Below are positions 1 through 6,594 of a stretch of 19,295 bases of DNA, piece after piece. The stretch spans positions 1-19,295 of the forward strand of contig JAGLDN010000114.1 in NCBI GenBank assembly GCA_023145575.1, given 5' to 3'. Both the position numbers and the translations under genes were made by a program. The notes beneath the pieces were generated by a model, which had not been told where the DNA came from, did no database searches, and was given only the letters and a program-made list of their open reading frames with translations. Positions within the stretch are counted from its first letter, which is position 1, and each line of letters opens with the position of its first letter. Origin of the DNA: Psychromonas sp. (GTDB taxonomy: Bacteria > Pseudomonadota > Gammaproteobacteria > Enterobacterales > Psychromonadaceae).

Positions 1-24
1 GTGGATCAGTGGATCAGTGGATCA
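1..24. repeat. Three perfect tandem copies of an 8-bp unit
   Basis: The unit GTGGATCA is repeated three times without error at the window edge, and the next base (G) begins a fourth copy. Each unit contains a GATC (Dam) site. It lies 5 bp beyond the gltA stop codon, so it would be in the 3' untranslated part of that transcript. The array may extend to the left outside the window, so its true length is unknown. Confidence 0.9.
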
Positions 25-29
25 GATTA

Positions 30-1316
30 TTATTGTTTATAATTGCTTGGAAAGGTTAAATTAGTTTTCCCAACATAAAGCTGACGAGGACGACCAATTT
101 TTAGTTCTGGCTGACCTATCATTTCTTTCCAATGTGAGATCCAACCAACTGTTCGTGAGATAGCAAAAATAACCGTGAACATTGAACGTGGGATCCCCAT
201 TGCACGAAGGACTATCCCCGAATAAAAATCAACATTTGGATAGAGTTTTTTCTCGATGAAATACGGATCTGAAAGAGCAATTTTCTCTAGTTCCATCGCA
301 ATATCTAATAAGGGATCTTTTATATTAAGCTCTTTAAGTACTTGATGGCATATATTACGCATGACAGTAGCTCGTGGATCACGGTTTTTATATACACGAT
401 GGCCAAAACCCATTAACCGAAACGGATCATCTTTATCTTTTGCTTTTGCGATATATTTAGGGATGTTATCAATATGCTCTATTTTAATTAGCATATTTAA
501 ACATGCTTCATTTGCACCACCATGGGCAGGACCCCAAAGCGAGGCAATACCAGCTGCGATACAGGCAAATGGATTTGCACCAGATGAGCCAGCTAAACGA
601 ACGGTAGACGTTGATGCATTTTGTTCATGATCTGCATGTAAAATAAAAATCTTATCCATTGCATTTTCCAGCACTGGATTAACAATGTATTTTTCACAGG
701 GGTTGGCGAACATCATTTGTAAAAAATTACCTGCATAAGAAAGGTTATTTTTAGGGTACATGAAGGGTTGCCCAAGCGTGTATTTGTAACTCATTGCCGC
801 GAGTGTTGGCATTTTAGAAAGTAAACGAAAGGCCGCTATTTCACGATGATTTTTGTTATTTATATCCATTGCACTATGATAAAAAGCTGCTAACGCGCCT
901 GCTACACCGCACATAATTGCCATTGGGTGTGAATCACGACGGAAGCCTAAATAGAACTTAACAAGTTGTTCATGTAGCATTGTATGGTTTATAACAGTGT
1001 TATGAAAAGCTTCACTTTCTTCTTTACTTGGCAGGTAACCATCTAATAACAAGAAACAAACATCAAGAAAATTAGAGTGCGTAGCGAGATCCTCGATAGA
1101 GTATCCTCTGTGTTGTAGGATGCCTTTATTACCGTCAATAAAAGTAATTGCAGATGTACATGACGATGTGGATGTAAAACCTGGATCATGAGTGAAATAC
1201 CCCGATGCGCCTAGTTTTCTAATATCAATGACATCGTTACCATCAGTGCCTTTTAAGATTGGTAATTCTATTGGATCTTGACCTGGCAAATGCAAAATTG
1301 CGTTTTTTGTAGACAT
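30..1316 (-). CDS. gltA: Citrate synthase (type II, hexameric class)
   Basis: Condenses oxaloacetate and acetyl-CoA to citrate, the entry step of the TCA cycle, in the cytoplasm. The protein is 428 aa, essentially the length of E. coli GltA (427). The catalytic residues fall in the expected places: His265 in GPAHGGANEA, His306 in MGFGHRVYKNRDPRA and Asp363 in NVDFYSG. The segment HADHEQNASTST at 227-238 and the C-terminal RPRQLYVG are also typical. The N-terminal extension of about 40 residues marks the Gram-negative, NADH-inhibited type. The ATG is supported by a strong Shine-Dalgarno (AGAGGAG, 1322-1329) about 6 nt upstream. No other TCA gene is adjacent inside the window; the gene looks monocistronic on its 5' side. 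Confidence 0.97.
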   Translation of the reverse strand: MSTKNAILHLPGQDPIELPILKGTDGNDVIDIRKLGASGYFTHDPGFTSTSSCTSAITFIDGNKGILQHRGYSIEDLATHSNFLDVCFLLLDGYLPSKEESEAFHNTVINHTMLHEQLVKFYLGFRRDSHPMAIMCGVAGALAAFYHSAMDINNKNHREIAAFRLLSKMPTLAAMSYKYTLGQPFMYPKNNLSYAGNFLQMMFANPCEKYIVNPVLENAMDKIFILHADHEQNASTSTVRLAGSSGANPFACIAAGIASLWGPAHGGANEACLNMLIKIEHIDNIPKYIAKAKDKDDPFRLMGFGHRVYKNRDPRATVMRNICHQVLKELNIKDPLLDIAMELEKIALSDPYFIEKKLYPNVDFYSGIVLRAMGIPRSMFTVIFAISRTVGWISHWKEMIGQPELKIGRPRQLYVGKTNLTFPSNYKQ

Positions 1317-1376
1317 AAATCACTCCTCTTTATTTTTTTAGATATATCTTATTAAAAATTTTATCAAATTTTCAAA

Positions 1377-1405
1377 ATATTACATAGTTATTACAATTTT
1401 GTCAA
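1377..1405 (-). promoter_or_regulatory. Probable sigma70 promoter of gltA
   Basis: On the minus strand a perfect -35 box TTGACA (1400-1405) is followed after 17 bp by TAATAT (1377-1382), a 4/6 match to the -10 consensus. This would start transcription about 50 nt upstream of the gltA ATG. A second TTGACA lies 9 bp further upstream (1409-1414). Assigned by eye. Confidence 0.55.
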
Positions 1406-1421
1406 TTTTGTCAATTTGACA
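1394..1421. promoter_or_regulatory. 9-bp tandem repeats and a 13-bp palindrome at the gltA -35 region
   Basis: On the plus strand CAATTTTGT occurs twice in direct tandem (1394-1411), followed by the related CAATTTGAC (1412-1420). Positions 1409-1421 form a perfect palindrome, TGTCAA-T-TTGACA. The cluster overlaps and lies just upstream of the predicted -35 box of gltA, the usual place for an operator or activator site. I do not recognise the regulator. Confidence 0.4.
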
Positions 1422-1452
1422 GTCTCTCAAATTTGTAGTCATCTAAGATAAA

Positions 1453-1766
1453 TATGCAACGCACTCTGTTGGCATGGATGTCAGCTCAAAGCACAACAGT
1501 CGAACTATCAACGACTAGTTGTGGTGATCCGTTGTCGGTATATATTAATTAAAAATTTTAATTATCGAATGGTTATTCTATATTTGAATTTTGTGGTGTC
1601 ACGGTGCTTTCTTTTCATAAAAACGAGCCTTGCTACAAGCTAGGCTGTTGAAAATTTAGATTTACTTACAAGTTCAGTATTAAAGTCTTTATTTTAATGA
1701 CTTAATGTCGAGTACCTCGGTAAAATTTGTTTTGCTGATGTTGTATCTTTACGCTACATGCGTGTA
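1453..1766 (+). mobile_element. Decayed copy of the dispersed MITE-like element
   Basis: The right end, 1734-1766, matches the terminal motif of the other copies at about 26 of 33 positions (it contains GTATCTTTACG and CTACATGCGTGTA). An internal block at 1551-1580 matches 15063-15092 of the copy upstream of ylqF at 25 of 30 positions, at a similar distance from the left end. The left end, about 1453-1484, is badly worn and only the inner ATGTCAG is clear, so that boundary is approximate. No coding capacity. Apart from this element and the gltA promoter, the gap 1317-1815 shows nothing else I can name. Confidence 0.45.
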
Positions 1767-1815
1767 GTGCGATAAGGTTTCATACATTTTTTTGATAATT
1801 GATTATTTAATTACC

Positions 1816-2010
1816 TTAAAAATTCAATTTACGTTGCACGTTTATGAACAGGGCGGGATCATGCATTGCTTCAATGTTAACCACACAATATCTCAGATCT
1901 GAATTTTGATCCAATTGGTATTTTTTCATTTTTCCCGCGACTCTGTATTGAAAAGAATTTTCTTCAATCAGAGTTAATAAAGCACTTCTAAAAGTACATA
2001 AATTTAGCAT
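1816..2010 (-). CDS. Hypothetical 64-aa protein (doubtful gene)
   Basis: An open frame of 64 codons with a plausible ribosome binding site: GAGAGG ends four bases before the ATG on the minus strand. The protein starts MLNLCTFRSALLTLIEE and ends FINVQRKLNF. It has no signal peptide, membrane segment or motif that I recognise. It sits alone in a non-coding, repeat-rich region between gltA and the lipoprotein operon, and on the same strand as gltA. The composition is more protein-like than the neighbouring chance frames, but it could equally be a gene remnant or noise. No function is proposed. Confidence 0.3.
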   Translation of the reverse strand: MLNLCTFRSALLTLIEENSFQYRVAGKMKKYQLDQNSDLRYCVVNIEAMHDPALFINVQRKLNF

Positions 2011-2205
2011 TCATCCTCTCTAAATCTAACATGGGTATAAAACCCAAGAGCTGACTTTTTCTATGCCCAGTGATTTAGAGATATAATACGGACTATTGAC
2101 TGTCTTGTCGGTATTCCACTTTGAAATTTTCGATGAGTGCTTAACCAATCTATCTGTGATCCAGCAAAGATTTGAATACTTTTCTAGTCTAGGCTTTTTA
2201 GCCAC

Positions 2206-2618
2206 ATATACCCATCACACCTAAAGATGCAGGTTTCAGCGAAAATTTAAAAGCTTAGGGGCAAGGCATTGATTGAAGAGAATGGTTATTCCCTTGCCAA
2301 AATCAATAACAATACCTTTGCCAATTTTGATTTAAGCTAAAATAGAGTTTTGAGTTCTATATGAATCAACAACTTAAAGGCTAAAAACCTTGCCCAAATG
2401 GGTTAACTTTGATCTTGGCGAAGGGTTTGATATAAGCATTTAAAACTCGGTCTTTGGGGACAACTGAGTATATCATCTTTTGCGTTGCAATACTCAAAAA
2501 GTGAATAACAATAAAGGGTTAAAGTCTTTTTTTAACCCTACCCAAGGGTGCATTGCGCCTTGAACATGAATCATTTAGGTGTACTGAAGCGAGTATCTTT
2601 CGGTGTGATGGGTGTATA
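2206..2618. mobile_element. MITE-like element with ~33-bp terminal inverted repeats
   Basis: About 413 bp bounded by imperfect inverted repeats that match at 27 of 33 positions. The left end, read inward from 2207, begins TATACCCATCACACC; the right end, read inward on the minus strand from 2616, begins TACACCCATCACACC. Both continue AAAGAT and end in TTCAG. There is no transposase frame inside. The interior holds a 7-bp stem (GGCAAGG 2260-2266 with CCTTGCC 2292-2298) and a 9-bp hairpin at 2515-2539. The ends belong to the same family as the copies at 13531, 14944 and 12437, but with CACACC in place of GTGACG, so this is a distinct subfamily. No clear target-site duplication; a TA duplication is possible. 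Confidence 0.6.
2515..2539. other. Perfect 9-bp stem-loop inside the MITE-like element
   Basis: AGGGTTAAA (2515-2523) pairs perfectly with TTTAACCCT (2531-2539) across a 7-nt loop (GTCTTTT). No T-run follows on either strand and no convincing gene lies just upstream, so it is probably internal structure of the element rather than a gene terminator. Confidence 0.5.
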
Positions 2619-2832
2619 ACTGCTGACATGGTTAAAAAAACAAAACCAGTCAGATCATTGTGTTTATTAGTATCTGAATGGTTAACTTTAATCTTTTCAA
2701 TTGCTTTAAAAAATGTCATATTTAAGAATTTATACGTGATTAGTGTGTTAAATCATTTGAGCACGTGCACATTTACACGTCAAAAGCAATATTATCCTAC
2801 CCTGTGTTTATGACTCATTTCACATATTTATT

Positions 2833-2860
2833 TTGTCTTTTGGAGTAATTTTGCTATAGT
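2833..2860 (+). promoter_or_regulatory. Candidate promoter for the lipoprotein-phosphodiesterase-tamAB operon
   Basis: TTGTCT (2833-2838, 4/6 to the -35 consensus) is followed after 16 bp by TATAGT (2855-2860, 5/6), which has an extended -10 TG at 2852-2853. The start point would be near 2867, giving a leader of about 280 nt before the lipoprotein gene. Between the MITE end (2618) and this promoter I see nothing beyond chance frames and an 8-bp palindrome, GCACGTGC (2761-2768). Confidence 0.4.
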
Positions 2861-2899
2861 GCACGTAATTATTTAATGACTCATTGTGGATTGTGGGTT

Positions 2900-2933
2900 G
2901 TTTGGCTGGTAAGGTAGGCCATAACATTTTTTT
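2900..2933 (+). terminator. Terminator-like hairpin in the operon leader (possible attenuator)
   Basis: GTTTGGC (2900-2906) pairs with GCCATAAC (2918-2925) with one bulged base, giving a 7-bp stem and an 11-nt loop, followed one base later by seven T residues (2927-2933). The shape is that of an intrinsic terminator. It lies only about 35-65 nt after the predicted start point, so it could attenuate the operon or end a short RNA of roughly 65 nt. No known riboswitch aptamer was recognised upstream of it. Confidence 0.4.
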
Positions 2934-3109
2934 GTTGCTTAACGTTGCTTATTTTCTAACAGATAATTTTGATTGAATGAAGAGACATTCAGCTTTCTGT
3001 TGCGGTGTTATTTCCCTTGCAACTGTCTGATTACTTGCATCTTTTTTGGGCATTTTGATTTTATTTATAATTAGCGCTGAATTTAAAGTTTTTTAGAGGT
3101 TATTTTGTC

Positions 3110-3139
3110 ATGATGCTTACTCTCTTTACTTGGCGATAG
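3110..3139 (+). CDS. Possible 9-codon leader peptide ahead of the lipoprotein gene
   Basis: ATG-ATG followed by seven more codons and TAG (peptide MMLTLFTWR), with a good Shine-Dalgarno AGAGGT (3095-3100) 9 nt before the first ATG. The stop lies 8 nt before the ATG of the lipoprotein gene, which itself lacks a clear ribosome binding site. Translational coupling would explain both facts. The alternative is a remnant of an earlier in-frame start. Confidence 0.3.
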   Translation: MMLTLFTWR

Positions 3140-3147
3140 TTTGGCAT

Positions 3148-4116
3148 ATGAATTTTTTATTGAACGGACGATTTTTTATTCTTATTACCTTGTTAGTCAC
3201 GCTAGCAAGTTGTAATCATCCAGCTAAAAAGATACGAGTCGGTTACTCTAATCGCCCGTACTCTGCATTCATTCATCTCGCCAGTGAACATCATTTTTTT
3301 TCAAATGTTGAAACTTTATATGATTTTCCATCATCAACAAGCACAATGCAAGCGTTTCAGGCAGGCAAAATAGATCTTGCTTTTTTGTCGATGGATCAAG
3401 CCATTACCATGTTAAGTCAATCAATTGATTTCAAAATAATTTCAGTGATAGATAAATCTATTGGCGGAGATGGGCTTGTCGTTGCGCCTTATATTAAAAA
3501 TGTAGAGATGCTTAAAAATTCAAAAATTGGATTTGAAAGAAATGCGTCAGGGGTGCTAGTGTTTAGCAATTTCATCCAAAAACATCCTAAATATTTTAAC
3601 CGCACCAACGCGTTTGAAATAAGCCAAAATGCAATTATAAATGCCTTTAAACAAGGCAAACTTAATGCTGTAATTGTTACTGATCCAGTAAAGCAAACAC
3701 TAATAAATGATGGTGCTATTGAGCTTTTAAATTCTAAGCAGATGCAGCAACCGATTACCTACTTATTAATCGCGCATACCAATATATTAAAAAGTAACCG
3801 GAAAAGTGTGCTTGACGTATTAACAGGATTTTATTTAGCAGAGCAACTCTACAACCGCGATAAAAGCGGTTGCCTTACGCTAATGAGTAAACAAATGCAG
3901 ACATCGGAGGATAAACTTAAACAGATGCTAGGTCATTTTTATTTTTATACTTCACAAAAGTCACTGGTACACTTATCTGGCGCACCATCACAAATAGAAA
4001 TTGAACTTCGTGCACTGAGTCAGTACATGTTTTATCGTGATATATTGACAAAAAGCACTCTAAATTATAATAATATGATTGATACTTCCTTACTAAAAGA
4101 GATTCTTTATGATTAA
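3148..4116 (+). CDS. Periplasmic solute-binding lipoprotein, TauA/NMT1-type
   Basis: Predicted envelope lipoprotein of 322 aa that resembles the binding subunits of nitrate/sulfonate/taurine and thiamine-precursor transporters. The N-terminus MNFLLNGR is followed by a hydrophobic stretch and the lipobox LASC, with the modified Cys at residue 22. The body has the fold signature of this family: a start like KIRVGYSNRPYSAF, then MQAFQAGKIDLAFLS, and a later segment GKLNAVIVTDPV. I chose ATG 3148 over a TTG at 3130 because it gives a clean lipoprotein signal. No ABC permease or ATPase gene lies nearby. Instead the 3' end overlaps the phosphodiesterase gene by 8 bp. This favours a sensory role, presenting a bound ligand to the periplasmic domain of that enzyme, over transport. 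The ligand is unknown. Confidence 0.75.
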   Translation: MNFLLNGRFFILITLLVTLASCNHPAKKIRVGYSNRPYSAFIHLASEHHFFSNVETLYDFPSSTSTMQAFQAGKIDLAFLSMDQAITMLSQSIDFKIISVIDKSIGGDGLVVAPYIKNVEMLKNSKIGFERNASGVLVFSNFIQKHPKYFNRTNAFEISQNAIINAFKQGKLNAVIVTDPVKQTLINDGAIELLNSKQMQQPITYLLIAHTNILKSNRKSVLDVLTGFYLAEQLYNRDKSGCLTLMSKQMQTSEDKLKQMLGHFYFYTSQKSLVHLSGAPSQIEIELRALSQYMFYRDILTKSTLNYNNMIDTSLLKEILYD

Positions 4117-6583
4117 TATAAAAAAAATCTCACTAAAATTTATACTACCTGTCGTTTTTTTTGCTATCTTCTTTTTATTAATGGGAGGACGTTATTTTAT
4201 AGATTATAAACACAATGAAAGTATCATTGCTCAAACCATAAAAAATGAAATTACTACTGTCGTTTCTAACTTACGTGTATCAATTTCAAATGCCTTAATG
4301 AAATCTGATTTAGCACAAGCCGAACATATTTTGTCAATTAAGGTTTTAAATACTAGGCTCGATAAAATAGCGATTATTCTTCCAAATCAACACTTACTAC
4401 TTAGTAGTGATTATAAAAACAAAAGCAAGCTTGCCGAGCAATCTCTACCATTTTATTCTCCTGAGATGCTTAAAGAAACTATAAAAAACAATGAGATGAT
4501 AGTAAAAAGTTTTAATGACAATAAAGACATTGTCATCTTTGCCCCCATTAATTCATTTAATCATCAGAAAAAATTAGATCGCGATTATAACACCATCATT
4601 TATGCTCATTATTCATTACATACAACTGTCGCCCGTTTAAAGCACCAATTATTAATTTCATTTTTAAAAATCATCGCGTTACTTGCGTTTACACTTTTTT
4701 TATTTATGTATATCGTCAACTACTTAGTGATTAGACCAATTAATAGATTATCTCACCTAATAAAAGTTTCTGATTTAAACCATCATATCGAAGTAGAACA
4801 AAATGGATTTGGTGAAATTTCTGTATTACAATGTGCTTTTGCACAGGTAACGGGTGATGTTAAAGAAAATTTTATTAATTTAACAAAAAACGAAAAGCGT
4901 TTTGCTTTTGTATTGCAAAGTGTAAACGATGGTATTTGGGATTGGGATGTTGAAAGCGATAAGGTTTTTTATTCAATTAATTGGGCGAATATGCTTGGCC
5001 TTGAACAAAATAAAATCGGCACTGATCTCGACGTCTGGGAGTCACGGATCCATCCTGATGACTTGATCAAGGTAGCTCAAGATATTAACTTTCATTTTGA
5101 AGATCGTACTGAACAAATTCGTATTACTCATCGGATCATGTCTAATAATGGTAAATATATTTGGATCCTTTGTCGTGCAAAAATAGTAAGTTGGGATGAA
5201 AAAGGTTATCCGATGCGAATGGTTGGTATAAACACAGATATTAGCAAAGAAATTGAAGCCCAAAAACATCTAAATAATCAAATACAAATTGATGATGTCA
5301 CTGAACTCCCAAATCGCACACATTTACTGTCTAAATTAAGCCATGAACTTATCATCGCTAAGGAATATAAGCAACATGGTGCAATTATAATTATTGGCTG
5401 TAACCAATATGAAACGCTGATCAATATCAAAGGGGACAATGTGGGTAACAGATTACTTTGGATCATTGCTCGCCGATTAGAAGAATTTAATATGGATCAT
5501 AAATTTGTGGCTTATTTGCAAGGGGGGGAATTTGTTATTATTGTGCTTGATCTTGATGCAGAAAGGGCAACTGCCATTGAAAAAATTAAAAAACTTGTTG
5601 AAAAAGTTGATAATAAATTAAAAGAATTTATTAAAGTTCAGGATCAGGAAATGATTTTGGCATTTACTTTTGGTGTTGAATTTTTTCCTTGTGAACAGTT
5701 ATCGTCAGTGGATGTTTTAAGGCAATCCTCAATGGCAATGCAAAGTGCAAAAGTAATCTCTAATTCAAATGTAGCTTTTTTTGACAAAAACATCGAAAAC
5801 CAACTTGTGGAGACGCATAATCTTGAAATAGGGATGCAGAGTGCATTAGAAAAAAACGAATTTAGTCTTTTCTTCCAAGCAAGAATAAATACAAAAGGGG
5901 ACATAGTAGGCGCAGAAGCATTATCTCGTTGGATCCACAGTGAGCAGGGTTGGGTACATCCCTCTGAGTTTATTAAAGTTGCCGAAGGATCTAAATTAAT
6001 TATTAAACTTGGTCACTGGGTTATCAGGTCAGCTTTTGAGCAGCTGGCCTATTGGGAGAAAAAAGGCTTGCCTAAACATTTTACGACATTATCTATTAAT
6101 ATAAGTCCAACACAATTTGCCCAAGAGGATTTTGTTAGCACGATAAAAGAAGCACTCACGCAAACTAATGTTTCGGCAAATTTAATTGAAATTGAAATTA
6201 CAGAGGCTATTTTCTTACATACTACCGAACTGATCATCGAAAAAATGCACATGTTAAGGGATTTAGGGATCCAGTTTGCTATTGATGACTTTGGCATTGG
6301 CTATTCATCTTTTTCATATTTAAATATGCTCCCAGTCACAACGATTAAAATAGATCGGTCATTTCTAAAAAACGTGTTAGAGAGTAAAAAACAACAAATT
6401 ATTGTGTCTGCAATTATTAGCATGTCAAAAAAATTAAAATTAAATACAGTCGCAGAGGGTGTTGAAAAAAAAGAACAATTAGAAATGCTTTGTCGTTTTG
6501 GTTGTTCTCAATTTCAAGGGTTTTATATTTATAAGCCGTTGGCTAAGAATGATTTTCAATCTTTATTATTTAAAAAAAGATAG
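4109..6583 (+). CDS. Membrane c-di-GMP phosphodiesterase, HAMP-PAS-(degenerate GGDEF)-EAL
   Basis: Predicted inner-membrane enzyme of 824 aa that hydrolyses c-di-GMP. Order: transmembrane helix at about 10-29, a periplasmic domain of about 150 residues, second helix at about 182-208, HAMP from 209, PAS at about 262-385 (NDGIWDWD at 273), GGDEF at about 391-552, EAL at about 572-815. The EAL domain keeps its catalytic set: AEALSRW (603-605 is EAL), SINISPTQF, EIEITE, DDFGIGYSS (726-729 is DDFG), KIDRSF, AEGVE and QGFYIYKP. The cyclase domain does not: the signature is QGGEF (471-475) in place of GGDEF, and DDVTELPNR replaces the usual DxLTGLPNR. So it is likely a phosphodiesterase with a non-catalytic, perhaps regulatory, GGDEF domain. 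A run of seven G (5522-5528) encodes the altered motif. The gene start overlaps the lipoprotein gene, and tamA follows 11 bp after its stop. Confidence 0.88.
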   Translation: MINIKKISLKFILPVVFFAIFFLLMGGRYFIDYKHNESIIAQTIKNEITTVVSNLRVSISNALMKSDLAQAEHILSIKVLNTRLDKIAIILPNQHLLLSSDYKNKSKLAEQSLPFYSPEMLKETIKNNEMIVKSFNDNKDIVIFAPINSFNHQKKLDRDYNTIIYAHYSLHTTVARLKHQLLISFLKIIALLAFTLFLFMYIVNYLVIRPINRLSHLIKVSDLNHHIEVEQNGFGEISVLQCAFAQVTGDVKENFINLTKNEKRFAFVLQSVNDGIWDWDVESDKVFYSINWANMLGLEQNKIGTDLDVWESRIHPDDLIKVAQDINFHFEDRTEQIRITHRIMSNNGKYIWILCRAKIVSWDEKGYPMRMVGINTDISKEIEAQKHLNNQIQIDDVTELPNRTHLLSKLSHELIIAKEYKQHGAIIIIGCNQYETLINIKGDNVGNRLLWIIARRLEEFNMDHKFVAYLQGGEFVIIVLDLDAERATAIEKIKKLVEKVDNKLKEFIKVQDQEMILAFTFGVEFFPCEQLSSVDVLRQSSMAMQSAKVISNSNVAFFDKNIENQLVETHNLEIGMQSALEKNEFSLFFQARINTKGDIVGAEALSRWIHSEQGWVHPSEFIKVAEGSKLIIKLGHWVIRSAFEQLAYWEKKGLPKHFTTLSINISPTQFAQEDFVSTIKEALTQTNVSANLIEIEITEAIFLHTTELIIEKMHMLRDLGIQFAIDDFGIGYSSFSYLNMLPVTTIKIDRSFLKNVLESKKQQIIVSAIISMSKKLKLNTVAEGVEKKEQLEMLCRFGCSQFQGFYIYKPLAKNDFQSLLFKKR

Positions 6584-6594
6584 ATATTACGCTC

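Noticed and set aside
361..630. 89-codon open frame on the plus strand inside gltA
   Set aside because: Antisense shadow of strongly conserved citrate synthase sequence. The same applies to the other frames inside the phosphodiesterase, tamA, tamB, crr and ptsI genes.
2519..2813. Two overlapping open frames on opposite strands (66 and 86 codons)
   Set aside because: Both run across the right end of the inverted-repeat element, lack ribosome binding sites, and have no protein-like pattern; they are explained by the repeat.
2860..2940. c-di-GMP (GEMM) or TPP riboswitch in the operon leader
   Set aside because: GGTAAGGTAGG is faintly like part of GEMM, and NMT1-type proteins suggested thiamine, but the conserved aptamer cores (GGCAAACC-type or CTGAGA-type) are absent.
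3130..3147. TTG start six codons upstream for the lipoprotein
   Set aside because: It adds AIVWH before the signal peptide without a better ribosome binding site; ATG 3148 gives a normal lipoprotein signal.
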